NCBI GenBank assembly: GCA_018402345.1
Contig: JAGYIV010000012.1
Location: forward strand, 245,813-309,812
Direction: 5' to 3'
Source of the DNA: Terrimicrobiaceae bacterium
GTDB lineage: Bacteria; Verrucomicrobiota; Verrucomicrobiia; Chthoniobacterales; Terrimicrobiaceae
Length of the DNA: 64,000 nucleotides
Positions 35,784-44,737 of this stretch are shown here, piece after piece. Position 1 is the stretch's first letter. The number at the start of each line of letters is the position of its first letter. The notes under the pieces were generated by a model. The model saw nothing but the letters and a program-made list of their open reading frames with translations. It had not been told where the DNA came from and made no database searches. The position numbers and the translations under genes were made by a program.

Positions 35784-38700
35784 ATGAGCATTCAGATCAA
35801 CTCCACTAACGAAAATGTCCGCAACGACAGTGACCCTGCGTTGGAGAAGACGTCGCCCCCTGAAAATCAAGTGGTCGATTTCCAAAAATTCATGTCGGGC
35901 ACGCGCTCACGGGTCGATTGGCAAAGCTGGCCCGGATTCAAACCCGAATACAAGGAGTTTGAAAACCGTGTCGAGGTTGTCGAGACCGAGGACACGGTGG
36001 AAGCGAAGATTTCCGAAGAACCTGCGCCGGAGGAGAAAAATGGTGTTCTGGACGAGTTCCTCGGCTGGTTCAAAAAGGGGGTCGAGAATCATGCCAATAG
36101 CCTCGGCAAGGCGCTTGCCATTATGCGCGCAGAGATGTTTGCCCAAAAGATGCTTTCTTCTTTGGCAATGGCGAATCGGATTGCCGTCGATTCCCTGTCA
36201 ACGCCAGATGCATCGAGCCTCCCTGCGCATGTCAAACAACAGATCGCCGATGCCGCGGCCCATGGCCCTCACGCACTGACCGAAGCTGTTCAGAATTTGG
36301 TTGCTGAAAATCCAGCAAACGCCCCGACCATTGCACATGCCGCCGTCGAAGCCCTGCCCGAATCGGCTCCGCAAGTCGCAGGAGCGATCGCTCAGGCCGC
36401 CATCCATGCAGGAGCGTCGCCCGAGACACTTTCCGCAATCACCAAAGCCGTTGTCCAAGCCGCACCCGAATCGGCTCCTCAAATTGAAGGAGCGATCGCG
36501 CAGGCTGCCATCCAGGCAGGATCACCGCCCGAGACACTTTCCGCAATCACGCAGGCCGCTGTCCAAGCCGCACCCGAATCGGCTCCTCAAATTGCCGGAG
36601 CGATCGCGCAGGCTGCCATCCAAGCAGGAGCGGTGCCCGAGACACTTTCTGCAATCACGCAGGCCTCCGTCCATGCCGCACCCGAATCGGCTCCGCAAAT
36701 TGCGGGAGCGATCGCCCAAGCAGCCATCCAAGTGGGAGCGCCGCCCGAGACACTTTCCGCAATCACGCAGGCCGCCGTCGAAGCCTCGCCCGAATCGGCT
36801 CCACAAATTGCAGGACCAATCGCGCAGGCCGCCATCCAAGCAGGAGCGTCGCGCGAGACACTTTCCGCAATCACGCAAGCCGCCGTCCAAGCTTCGCCCG
36901 AATCGGCTCCGCAAACTGCAGGAGCGATCGCCCAAGCAGCCATCCAAGCAGCGCCGCCCGAGGCGCTTGCCGCAATCACGCAGGCCGCCGTCCAAGCCGC
37001 ACCCGAATCGGCTCCTCAAATTGAAGGAGCGATCGCGCAGGCTGCCATCCAGGCAGGATCACCGCCCGAGACACTTTCCGCAATCACGCAGGCCGCTGTC
37101 AAGCCGCACCCGAATCGGCTCCTCAAATTGCCGGGCGATCGCACGGGCTGCCATCAAGCAGAGCGGTGCCCGGACACTTTCTGCAATCACGCAGGCCTCC
37201 GTCCATGCCGCACCCGAATCGGCTCCGCAAATTGCAGGAGCGATCGCGCAAGCACGCCATCCAAGCGGGAGCGTCGCCCGAGACACTTTCCGCAATCACG
37301 CAGGCCTCTGTCCAAGTCTCGCCCGAATCGGCCCCGCAAACAGCAGGAGCGATCGCGCAGGCCGCCATCCAAGCAGGAGCCCCGCCCGAGACACTTGCCG
37401 CAATCACGCAGGCTGCTGTCCAAGCTTCGCCCGAATCCGCGCCGCAAATCGCAGGATCGATCGCACAGGCCGCCATCCAAGCAGGAGCCCCGCCCGAGAC
37501 ACTTGCCGCAATTACGCAGGCTGCTGTCCAAGCTTCGCCCGAATCCGCGCCACAAATCGCAGGATCGATCGCACAGGCCGCCATCCAAGCAGGAGCCCCG
37601 CCCGAGACACTTTCCGCAATCACGCAAGCCGCCGTCGAAGCCTCGCCCGAATCGGCTCCACAAATTGCACGAGCGATCGCACAGGCCTCTGTCCAAGCAG
37701 GAGCGCCGCCCGAGACACTTTCCGCAATCACGCAAGCCGCCGTCCAAGCTTCGCCCGAATCGGCTCCACAAACTGCAGGAGCGATCGCGCAGGCTGCCAT
37801 CCAAGCAGGAGCGCCGCCCGAGACACTTTCCGCAATCACGCAGGCCGCTATCGAAGCCTCGCCCGAATCGGCCCCGCAAATTGCAGGAGCGATTGCGCAG
37901 GCTGCCATCCAAGCAGGAGCGCCGCCCGAGACACTTTCCGCAATCACGCAAGCCGCTATCGAAGCCTCGCCCGAATCGGCTCCACAAACTGCAGGAGCGA
38001 TCGCGCAGGCCGCCATCCAAGCAGGATCACCGCCCGAGACACTTTCCGCAATCACGCAGGCCGCTATCGAAGCCTCGCCCGAATCGGCCCCGCAAATTGC
38101 AGGAGCGATTGCGCAGGCTGCCATCCAAGCAGGAGCGCCGCCCGAGACACTTTCCGCAATCACGCAAGCCGCTATCGAAGCCTCGCCCGAATCGGCTCCA
38201 CAAACTGCAGGAGCGATCGCGCAGGCCGCCATCCAAGCAGGATCACCGCCCGAGACACTTTCCGCAATCACGCAGGCCGCCGTCCAAGCCTCGCCCGAAT
38301 CGGCTCCACAAATTGCAGGAGCGATCGCGCAGGCTGCCATCCAAGCAGGAGCGTCGCCCGAGACACTTTCCGCAATCACGCAAGCCGCTATCGAAGCCTC
38401 GCCCGAATCGGCTCCACAAATCGCGGGAGCGATCGCGCAGGCTGCCATCCAAGCAGGAGCGTCGCCCGAGACACTTTCCGCAATCACGCAAGCCGCCGTC
38501 CAAGCTTCGCCCGAATCGGCTCCACAAATCTCGAAGGAGGTTTCCGAGGCGGTTGTGAAAACCATGCCAACCGAGGCCGCTGTTGTCGCGTTGCCCATGA
38601 TCTCCTCCGCTGCTGCGGAAGCGGCCCCGGCATCCGCGCCTCAAATTGCCGAATCGGTTGCCGGTGTTGCTGTGGAGAATTTGCCGTCCCAAGTCCTGCC

Positions 38701-39640
38701 AGGGGTTCTTTCAGCGATCGCAGGAGAGACTGCCGGAGTGGTTCCCGGAGGGGCCCCCGCGATTGCCCAGGCGGTTGCTGGGGTTGTTGTCGATCTCCCG
38801 CCATCCGCCGCCTTGGACATCCTGTCGCAACTCGTTTCTACCATGGCCCAAGCCGCCCCGTCCGAGTTGCCACAAGTGATTTCGACCATCGTGGACCAGT
38901 TGGTTTCCGTCGTGCCTGCCGAGCAACTTCCCACGGCACTGGCTTCGCTTTTGGACAGTCTCCCGGAGATTCCCAAGGAAATGCTCGCACAGATCGTTGC
39001 GGCGCTTCTTTCCAGGATTCCGGCCCTGCCGGACGAAATCCAAGCTGCGGTCCGGCAGGCCATCGAAGGTGTTTCAGGAGCCGCTGTCAGTGGGGCCAAG
39101 CCCGGGGCCGACATTTCCGCCGGGGTTTCCAAAGACACCCTCGACAAGAGTGGCGAGAATGCCGCCGCCGAGTCCGCTTCGGTTCCCGCGCCGGCCATGC
39201 AAGCCGGGGTCAAGGCGGAGGGAGTCGAGGCGCCGAGGGATCAAAAGGAAATCCCCGACAACATCCTCAAGCTCATTTCCGAAACCGTGAGCCGCATTCA
39301 AATCGGCGACACACAAACCACGATCACCCTTCAAAAAACACCCGACCTTCCCGGCGACACGACCCTCGAGGTGCGCATGGAAAATGGACGCCTCGAAGTG
39401 GTCATCAATGCCACGGATCCGCAAACCGCCCAACTCCTGCAAAACAACATGGCTGCCCTCCAAGGCGCCTTGGCGGCGGGTGCCGGCGCCAGTCAGGTCA
39501 GCGTCACTATCGAAGGGCCTGACACGGCGACCGAGTCCGATGGCGGTTCCGACGGGGTGGGAGAACGCTCCGAAACTTCCGAAGCCCCCGGTGGGAAAAA
39601 AGTCGGATCGAACCGTGAAAGCGGAGGTGCCAGCCGATGA
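35784..39640 (+). CDS. sctP: T3SS needle-length regulator SctP with ~20 36-residue repeats; frameshifted
   Basis: Restored, this is about 1285 codons. Residues ~1-190 are acidic and unordered to helical. From nt 36354 to 38530 lie about twenty 36-residue repeats of the type SPESAPQIAGAIAQ...PPETLSAITQA, predicted amphipathic helices. A second helical region follows, and the C-terminal ~110 residues form a FliK/SctP-type substrate-switch domain (TTITLQKTPDLPGDTTLEVR, MENGRLEVVINATDPQTAQL, LLQNNMAALQGAL). SctP is the secreted ruler that sets needle length and switches substrate class. Indels cluster in copies 8-9 (about 37100-37250) and shift the frame; elsewhere repeats are clean. Family repeats of this number are unusual. 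Confidence 0.85.
36354..38530 (+). repeat. 108-bp coding minisatellite in sctP, about 20 copies
   Basis: Unit length is 108 bp (36 codons); one copy (sixth) is two codons short. Copies 7-9 repeat the variant pattern of copies 2-4 (IEG, GSPP, then GAVP, SVHA), and copies 14-17 alternate in pairs, so the array grew by segmental duplications of two or three units. The array is open in all three plus frames and in minus frames, generating very long false ORFs. Confidence 0.95.
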
Positions 39641-40614
39641 ATCCCGAACTTCCATCCATTGATGCCGGGCAATTGCGTCTTTCCGCACTCACCGCCGGGG
39701 CGGGGCGCCGCTTTCCTGTGCGCTTCGGCAACGATATCTGGCACATCCACTGTGCGGTCGTGCCATCGCATTGGATTCCTGAAATTTCCATCCCGCTCAC
39801 CATCGGCGGTGAGTCCTCCGTGCTTGAAATCGCCTTTTCGCCTGCTGGCCGTCTGTTCGAGCGCCATGCCGAGTATCGCGACATCGCCGGCTTGTCGGAG
39901 CCGTTCGCCCTTGCCATTCGAGCGGCCCTGAGCCGCGAACTCATCGACGCGCTTCAAACGGCGTTCGATGCCGCGATCGAGATTTCCGTCCAACCCGCCG
40001 CGACGATTCCGCCGCTGGCGATGGCATTCGACATCCACAATGCCCACGCCCAGCGCGAGGGGAGCGGCGTTCTTCGCATCGGCACGCAATCGCTCGCCCG
40101 CATCGAAGGCGTTTGTCCGTCGTGGGAATCGGGATCTGCCATGGGTTCGCTTCGCCAGCCTGTGGCCATTGGGATCGCCTGCTTCGACTTGCCGCTGTCC
40201 GATGTGGCGGCGCTCCTGCCAGGCGATTGTTTGGTTCTGGGAGATGCCTCGGCCTGGCCGTTTCCGGCATGGATCTCCGCTGGTGCCGCGCCTTTGCCAA
40301 TCGGGATGCCGCCCGTCGCTCCGATGCCTCCATTGCTTTCACCCGATGATCCCACACCACCTATGAACACGAATGAATCAACCCCGTTGGCCGATCTGCG
40401 ACTGCCTGTTCTGGTGGTCGCCGCGCGGAAGGAACTCACCCTGCAGGAAATCGCCTCGCTCCGCGACGGGGCCTCTCTGGAGATCGGATCCGGCGGGGAA
40501 ATTCCCGTCGAACTTCAGGTGAACAACCAAGTCGTGGCCACAGGCCGTCTAGTGCGCGTGGCCGACAAGATTTGCGCCTCGATCACGGGGACAAGCCCGC
40601 TGCCGCCGGCATGA
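39637..40614 (+). CDS. sctQ: T3SS cytoplasmic ring (sorting platform) protein SctQ
   Basis: The 325-residue protein ends with a SPOA (FliN-like) domain: LPVLVVAARKELTLQEIASL, DGASLEIGSGGEIPVELQVN and GRLVRVADKICASITG. A second SPOA-like segment precedes it (LPLSDVAALLPGDCLVLGD). An internal ATG at about 40363 (MNTNESTPLADLRLPV) sits just before the last SPOA domain; internal translation giving a short SctQ-C form is known in Yersinia and others and is possible here, but no strong ribosome-binding site is visible. The start overlaps the sctP stop. Confidence 0.88.
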   Translation: MNPELPSIDAGQLRLSALTAGAGRRFPVRFGNDIWHIHCAVVPSHWIPEISIPLTIGGESSVLEIAFSPAGRLFERHAEYRDIAGLSEPFALAIRAALSRELIDALQTAFDAAIEISVQPAATIPPLAMAFDIHNAHAQREGSGVLRIGTQSLARIEGVCPSWESGSAMGSLRQPVAIGIACFDLPLSDVAALLPGDCLVLGDASAWPFPAWISAGAAPLPIGMPPVAPMPPLLSPDDPTPPMNTNESTPLADLRLPVLVVAARKELTLQEIASLRDGASLEIGSGGEIPVELQVNNQVVATGRLVRVADKICASITGTSPLPPA

Positions 40615-41267
40615 ATGTGAACCTCTCGAATCCGCTGGAGATCATTCTCCTGCTGCTCACGACCTCGATGGTCCCGTTTCTCGCGGCCACCGTGACCTCG
40701 TTTGCGAAGATTGTGATCATTTTCGGCATCATCCGGAACGCCCTTGGCATGCAGCAGACGCCGCCGAATATCGTGCTGACCTCGCTCACAATCATCATCA
40801 CCTGCTACATCATGGCCCCGGTCGCCCATGACACGATGGTCGCCGCCGAGAAGGTGCAATTCTCCTCGATCACGATCCAAAACGCCCCAGACAAACTCGG
40901 GGAGGTCTCCGGGCCGATCACCAAGTTCCTTATCCAGAACAGCACCGAGACCTCGCGGCTGTTTTTCCTGCAAAAGGCGCGCGCCCTTTGGCCAAAGCAT
41001 TTCGCCGAAGCCGCAACCGAGCGCGATTTCCTCATCGCCATGCCGGCATTCGTCCTCACGGAGATCACCCAGGCGTTCAAAATCGGGTTTATTATTTACC
41101 TGCCGTTCGTCGTCGTGGATTTGATCGTTTCGAACGTCCTCATGGCCCTCGGTATCGTCATGATTTCCCCTACCACAATTTCGCTTCCGTTCAAGCTCAT
41201 GTTGTTTGTGCTTCTGGACGGTTGGACGCGCCTGATCGACGGGTTGATCATGACCTACAGGATGTAA
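40611..41267 (+). CDS. sctR: T3SS export gate protein SctR
   Basis: The ATG at 40611 overlaps the sctQ stop. The 218-residue membrane protein shows SctR/FliP hallmarks: an N-terminal TM, TSFAKIVIIFGIIRNALGMQ, the QTPPN turn, a periplasmic loop, AFVLTEITQAFKIGFIIYLP and VVVDLIVSNVLMALGIVMIS. It forms the core of the export gate with SctS and SctT. The gene order R-S-T-U is standard. Confidence 0.96.
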   Translation: MNVNLSNPLEIILLLLTTSMVPFLAATVTSFAKIVIIFGIIRNALGMQQTPPNIVLTSLTIIITCYIMAPVAHDTMVAAEKVQFSSITIQNAPDKLGEVSGPITKFLIQNSTETSRLFFLQKARALWPKHFAEAATERDFLIAMPAFVLTEITQAFKIGFIIYLPFVVVDLIVSNVLMALGIVMISPTTISLPFKLMLFVLLDGWTRLIDGLIMTYRM

Positions 41268-41268
41268 T

Positions 41269-41538
41269 ATGGGACAGGGCTTCTACATCGACATGATGAA
41301 CCGGGCACTGATGCTCGTGCTGATCAGTTCGCTGCCGCCGATCCTTGTGGCCACCGCTGTGGGGCTGCTGGTGGCGTTCTTCCAGGCCCTCACGCAGGTG
41401 CAGGATCAGACGCTGCCCTTCGCCATCAAACTCATCGCCACTGTGCTGGTCATCATCTACGCGGCGAACTGGGTGTTTGCGGATTTGCTGAATTTTGCCA
41501 TGTCCGCCATGCGGGATTTTCCGGTGCTTGCGCAATGA
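41269..41538 (+). CDS. sctS: T3SS export gate protein SctS
   Basis: The 89-residue protein has two membrane helices (LMLVLISSLPPILVATAVGL and LIATVLVIIYAANWVFADLL) separated by FFQALTQVQDQTLPF, the conserved hairpin loop of SctS/FliQ. It follows sctR by 1 bp and overlaps sctT by 4 bp. Confidence 0.96.
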   Translation: MGQGFYIDMMNRALMLVLISSLPPILVATAVGLLVAFFQALTQVQDQTLPFAIKLIATVLVIIYAANWVFADLLNFAMSAMRDFPVLAQ

Positions 41539-42324
41539 ACACGATGCCGTCGTTCGAGGTGTTCGGCACGGCGCTGGTGTCCCTGTTCCTCGCCACCGCC
41601 CGACTCGGCACGGCATTAATGGTTGTGCCGTTTTTCGGCGGACCCACGGGAATCGCCCGCCGGGGGTTTCTGATCGTGTCGATGGGGATCGCGTTGCCCC
41701 TTCTGATGCCACAAGCCATGGCGATTCCCACATCGCTTGTGGAGACGACGGCCCTGTGTGTGAAGGAGGTTGTGCTCGGCCTCCTGCTGGCGATTCCGGC
41801 GGCGGTCCTGTTCTGGGCGATCGCCAGCGCGGGCGAACTGATCGACCTCCAGCGCGGCGCGACGGCCGCGAGCGTGTTCAACCCCTTCTTCGGCGCGGTG
41901 ACCTCTCCGACGGCGAACCTTCTCATGCGCTTCAGCGCGGCGATTTTTTTCGTCACCGGCGGCTTCCTCGCCTTCCTCTCGGCGGTGCTGACTTCCTTTG
42001 AGATTTATCCGATCAATCAGCTGCTGCCAGCCTTCAGTCCGTCGGCGGCCTCCATGATCGCGCTGCTCATGGGTGAGTATTTCGCCATGTCGGTCCTCTT
42101 TGGCGCGCCGTTTCTCATCGTGTTTCTGCTCATCGATGTCGGGCTTGGGGCTCATGAACCGCTTTGTGCCCCAGTTGAATATTTTCTTCTTTTCCATGCC
42201 TGTGAAGAGCGGGGTGACCTTCTTTCTGCTCATCTTTTACACCACCACGCTGGTGTGGGTTCTGGACGCCAACATGTTCACCCAAGAGAAGCTGTTGATG
42301 AACCTCCGGAGCTTTTTCAAATGA
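41535..42324 (+). CDS. sctT: T3SS export gate protein SctT, with an apparent 1-bp insertion
   Basis: The first ~205 residues read normally (LGTALMVVPFFGG, LGLLLAIPAAVLFWAIASAG, FNPFFGAVTSPTANLLMRFS). At about 42145-42150, the run tggggct has one G too many; removing it gives LIDVGLGLMNRFVPQLNIFF and the end MFTQEKLLMNLRSFFK with a stop overlapping sctU. Uncorrected, the frame fuses with sctU into a 613-residue ORF. Restored length is about 262 residues, typical. The lesion in a G run suggests a sequencing or consensus error, but decay cannot be excluded. Confidence 0.9.
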
Positions 42325-43376
42325 GCCAGTCGTCCGGCGAGAAAACCGAGCAACCCACAGACAAGAAGTTGCGCGATGCCCGCAAGCGGGGCCAGATCGC
42401 GAAGAGCAACGATGTCACGACCACGTTCGTAACCGTCTTTGTCCTCGGGGCGGTCGCTTATGTGTTCGAGACCGTCGTGCGCAACTTCCGCGAGTTGTTC
42501 GCGGGCGGCATTGCCGTGATGAACAAGGAAGCGGGGTCTGCCTTCGCCACCATGACGGGCGATGCCCTCCACACGCTCGTCATTGTGATCCTGCCGATCG
42601 CCGCGGCGTGCATTCTCGGGACACTCGCAGGCTGCTATTTTCAATTCGGTTTGGTGTTTGCCCCGGAGTCCTTCAAGCCCGACCTCAACAAGCTGAATCC
42701 CGTCGAGGGAGTGAAGAAAATCTTCTCGCTGAAAAATCTCATGGAGTTCGTGAAGTCGCTCCTGAAGGTCGCGATCCTCACGACATTGATGTATCTGATC
42801 ATCAAAGGCTCGATCGATCCCCTCATGCAGTTGCCGCTGACCAGCATCTATGCGGTGCCGGACATTTTCGGAAAAATCTTCCTGTGGTTCCTGCTGCCGT
42901 TCATGGGCGCTTATGTCGCCATCGCGGCGGCGGATTATTTCCTCCAGCGCTTCCTCTTCATGCGCGACATGAAAATGACGAAGGACGAGGTGAAGCGGGA
43001 ATACAAGGAGCAGGAGGGAAATCCAGAGATCAAGGGCCAACGCAAGAACCTCCACCGCGAGATGCTCAACGAGGACACCGTCGGCAAAACAAAATCCGCC
43101 ACGGTGCTTGTCACCAATCCCACCCACTTCGCTGTCGGTCTCTACTACGAAGCCGGAAAAACCAAGCTGCCGATCGTGACGGTGAAGGGGGTGGATGCAC
43201 TCGCCTACCGCATGATCGAGGTCGCGGAGGACAACGAGGTTCCAGTTGTCCAAAATGTCCGAATCGCCCAGCACCTGTATTTCAACGTGAAATTGAACGA
43301 CTTCATCCCGAACGAAATGCTCGCCCCCGTGGCGGAGATTCTGAAATGGGTCCAGACACTGCCCAAGCGACGGTGA
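42321..43376 (+). CDS. sctU: T3SS export switch protein SctU
   Basis: The 351-residue protein has the cytoplasmic start EKTEQPTDKKLRDARKRGQI, four membrane segments, and the autocleavage motif N266-P267-T268-H269 inside VLVTNPTHFAVGLYY. Cleavage between N and P allows the switch from early to late substrates, together with SctP. The C-terminal part (VKGVDALAYRMIEVAEDNEV) is intact. No sctV follows, so the large export-gate subunit must be encoded elsewhere. Confidence 0.96.
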   Translation: MSQSSGEKTEQPTDKKLRDARKRGQIAKSNDVTTTFVTVFVLGAVAYVFETVVRNFRELFAGGIAVMNKEAGSAFATMTGDALHTLVIVILPIAAACILGTLAGCYFQFGLVFAPESFKPDLNKLNPVEGVKKIFSLKNLMEFVKSLLKVAILTTLMYLIIKGSIDPLMQLPLTSIYAVPDIFGKIFLWFLLPFMGAYVAIAAADYFLQRFLFMRDMKMTKDEVKREYKEQEGNPEIKGQRKNLHREMLNEDTVGKTKSATVLVTNPTHFAVGLYYEAGKTKLPIVTVKGVDALAYRMIEVAEDNEVPVVQNVRIAQHLYFNVKLNDFIPNEMLAPVAEILKWVQTLPKRR

Positions 43377-43942
43377 TGCGGGATTCGGACACGATGACAG
43401 GCTTCTCAGGAGAGGCAGGAGGGGATTCGGTCTTGGGATCGGAGTTGTTTCGGCGCTTTCAGGAATTTCCGGTGCTTGCAGACCCGTTGGATTTTCCTTT
43501 TGCAAGGCAACTGGCGGCGGATGGCTATCTTGTCGAGCGCGTGCCGTTGATGCCTGAACGCTCGACATCCGCATTCCTCGCCATCCGTCTTCGCTGGCGC
43601 AACCTCGAACTCCACCTCCGCCAGCCCGATGACGCGTCGCTGCTCATCTGCAACATCGAGCGCCAGTCATCCGCACCTCATCTCGGCAGCCCACTCCTCG
43701 CGCTGGGTTCGTTCCTGCGCTACGCCGTTCACCGCAGCGACCTGATCGAGGTCATCGGTGGGTGCGTTTCAAAATCCCAAAATGCAGGCGAGGGGAATCT
43801 GGTATTTTCCCGCTTACGCGACTTCTACACCCGTCTCGTCGGCGACCTCCACGAATACCGCGACCTGGATGTCATCTGGCTCTTCGGCCTCACCCGCCGC
43901 CCAGCGCGATACGCCGAACAAAAAATCTGGAACAGACGATGA
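43376..43942 (+). CDS. T3SS-cluster protein, function unknown
   Basis: The ATG at 43376 shares its first base with the sctU stop (TGATG). The 188-residue soluble protein includes PFARQLAADGYLVERVPLMP, AIRLRWRNLELHLRQPDDAS and DLDVIWLFGLTRRPARYAEQ. It might be an LcrR-like or chaperone-like accessory factor, but similarity is too weak to claim. Translational coupling to sctU argues for a T3SS role. An alternative start at 43394 (MTGFSGEAGG) is possible. Confidence 0.65.
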   Translation: MRDSDTMTGFSGEAGGDSVLGSELFRRFQEFPVLADPLDFPFARQLAADGYLVERVPLMPERSTSAFLAIRLRWRNLELHLRQPDDASLLICNIERQSSAPHLGSPLLALGSFLRYAVHRSDLIEVIGGCVSKSQNAGEGNLVFSRLRDFYTRLVGDLHEYRDLDVIWLFGLTRRPARYAEQKIWNRR

Positions 43943-44004
43943 AAACAATAAACTCCTGCAACGTTGCCGCCGGGGCAGGCCTTGCAACATTCTCTCATCA
44001 ATGA
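43939..44004 (+). CDS. 21-codon micro-ORF coupled to both neighbours
   Basis: The frame encodes MKTINSCNVAAGAGLATFSH plus Q. Its ATG overlaps the stop of the preceding gene (ATGA, 43939-43942) and its own stop overlaps the ATG of the next (ATGA, 44001-44004). Two successive ATGA junctions are hard to explain unless ribosomes pass through. It could be a coupling leader or a real small peptide. There is no similarity evidence. Confidence 0.45.
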   Translation: MKTINSCNVAAGAGLATFSHQ

Positions 44005-44291
44005 ACAAGGTTTTGACGAAAGAAATATTCCTGAACAGGGAACTCACAGCGCGTGATGCCGAAGTGGTGTCAGCTGAGGTTTTGGCCGGTCAGCGTGAGG
44101 GGGCGGCGGGGTTCCGGTTCATATTGGAAAAAGGATTCCTCCCAACGCTCGGTTGGCTCGAGCGATTGGGCGGGGTTCTGAGGCCTGTGGTTGAGAAAAA
44201 ACTGCCGATCGAGTTTTTTTGCCAAAAGAATCAGGTGAACTCCTTGCGGTCCGCAGGACTCCACCTGATCGCCGATATCCACGCTGATTAA
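44001..44291 (+). CDS. Small protein at the end of the T3SS cluster, function unknown
   Basis: The 96-residue protein begins MNKVLTKEIFLNRELTARDA and contains GFRFILEKGFLPTLGWLERL and VVEKKLPIEFFCQKN. It appears soluble, with mixed helix and strand. It is the last plus-strand gene; the next gene converges 4 bp away. No family is recognised; placement suggests a T3SS accessory. Confidence 0.6.
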   Translation: MNKVLTKEIFLNRELTARDAEVVSAEVLAGQREGAAGFRFILEKGFLPTLGWLERLGGVLRPVVEKKLPIEFFCQKNQVNSLRSAGLHLIADIHAD

Positions 44292-44294
44292 AGC

Positions 44295-44732
44295 TCAGGG
44301 GGCGGGATCCGCGGCTGGCGTGGGTTCCGTTGTTTTGGCTGCGGGCTCCTTCACGGGATCCTCTGTGGCTACGAGAACAAGGTCGCCTTTGCGCAAATCG
44401 ATTTTTCGGTAGGCGTTCGGGCGATCGGATGGCGCGGCTTGAGCGTCGGCGGAAGTCGGTTTTGCTCCGGTCGCGTTGTTGTTTTCCGTCATGCCCCATT
44501 CCTCGGCGTCCACGCCCTCGTCGAAGCCGAAAGTGATGATGTCGCCGATGTGGATATTGATGACTTTCGCATCGGCCATACCAGGGATGGATGGGAGTTT
44601 TTTGAGAATCGCATCGGCGGCAGCTGCTGCTTTTTCGGCCTTGCTTTCAGTGCCTTCCTGTGGGGCTGCTTGAAGGCTGGTGAGAGTGAGCAGTATGGTT
44701 GCAAGGAGGCTGTAGGTTCTATTGTGGATCAT
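44295..44732 (-). CDS. Exported small protein, function unknown
   Basis: The 145-residue protein has a signal peptide (YSLLATILLTLTSLQAAPQE), a helical segment, a small beta part (ADAKVINIHIGDIITFGFDE) and a Pro/Ala-rich tail. It is probably periplasmic. It is the last gene of a minus-strand set with the anchored protein (44738-45451) and the membrane-fusion-like protein (45498-46493), spaced by 5 and 46 bp. Confidence 0.65.
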   Translation of the reverse strand: MIHNRTYSLLATILLTLTSLQAAPQEGTESKAEKAAAAADAILKKLPSIPGMADAKVINIHIGDIITFGFDEGVDAEEWGMTENNNATGAKPTSADAQAAPSDRPNAYRKIDLRKGDLVLVATEDPVKEPAAKTTEPTPAADPAP

Positions 44733-44737
44733 GGTTT

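Noticed and set aside
36301..39522. 1073-residue Arg/Pro-rich protein and similar long frames over sctP
   Set aside because: They are frame shadows of the 108-bp repeat; only one frame gives the N-terminal and the FliK-like C-terminal domain.
41535..43376. Natural SctT-SctU fusion protein
   Set aside because: Removing one G near 42148 restores a normal SctT end and an ATGA overlap with sctU.
20457..43376. Flagellar export system
   Set aside because: Presence of secretin, needle, translocators and SctD with FHA, and lack of hook, rod or flagellin genes, identify a virulence-type T3SS.
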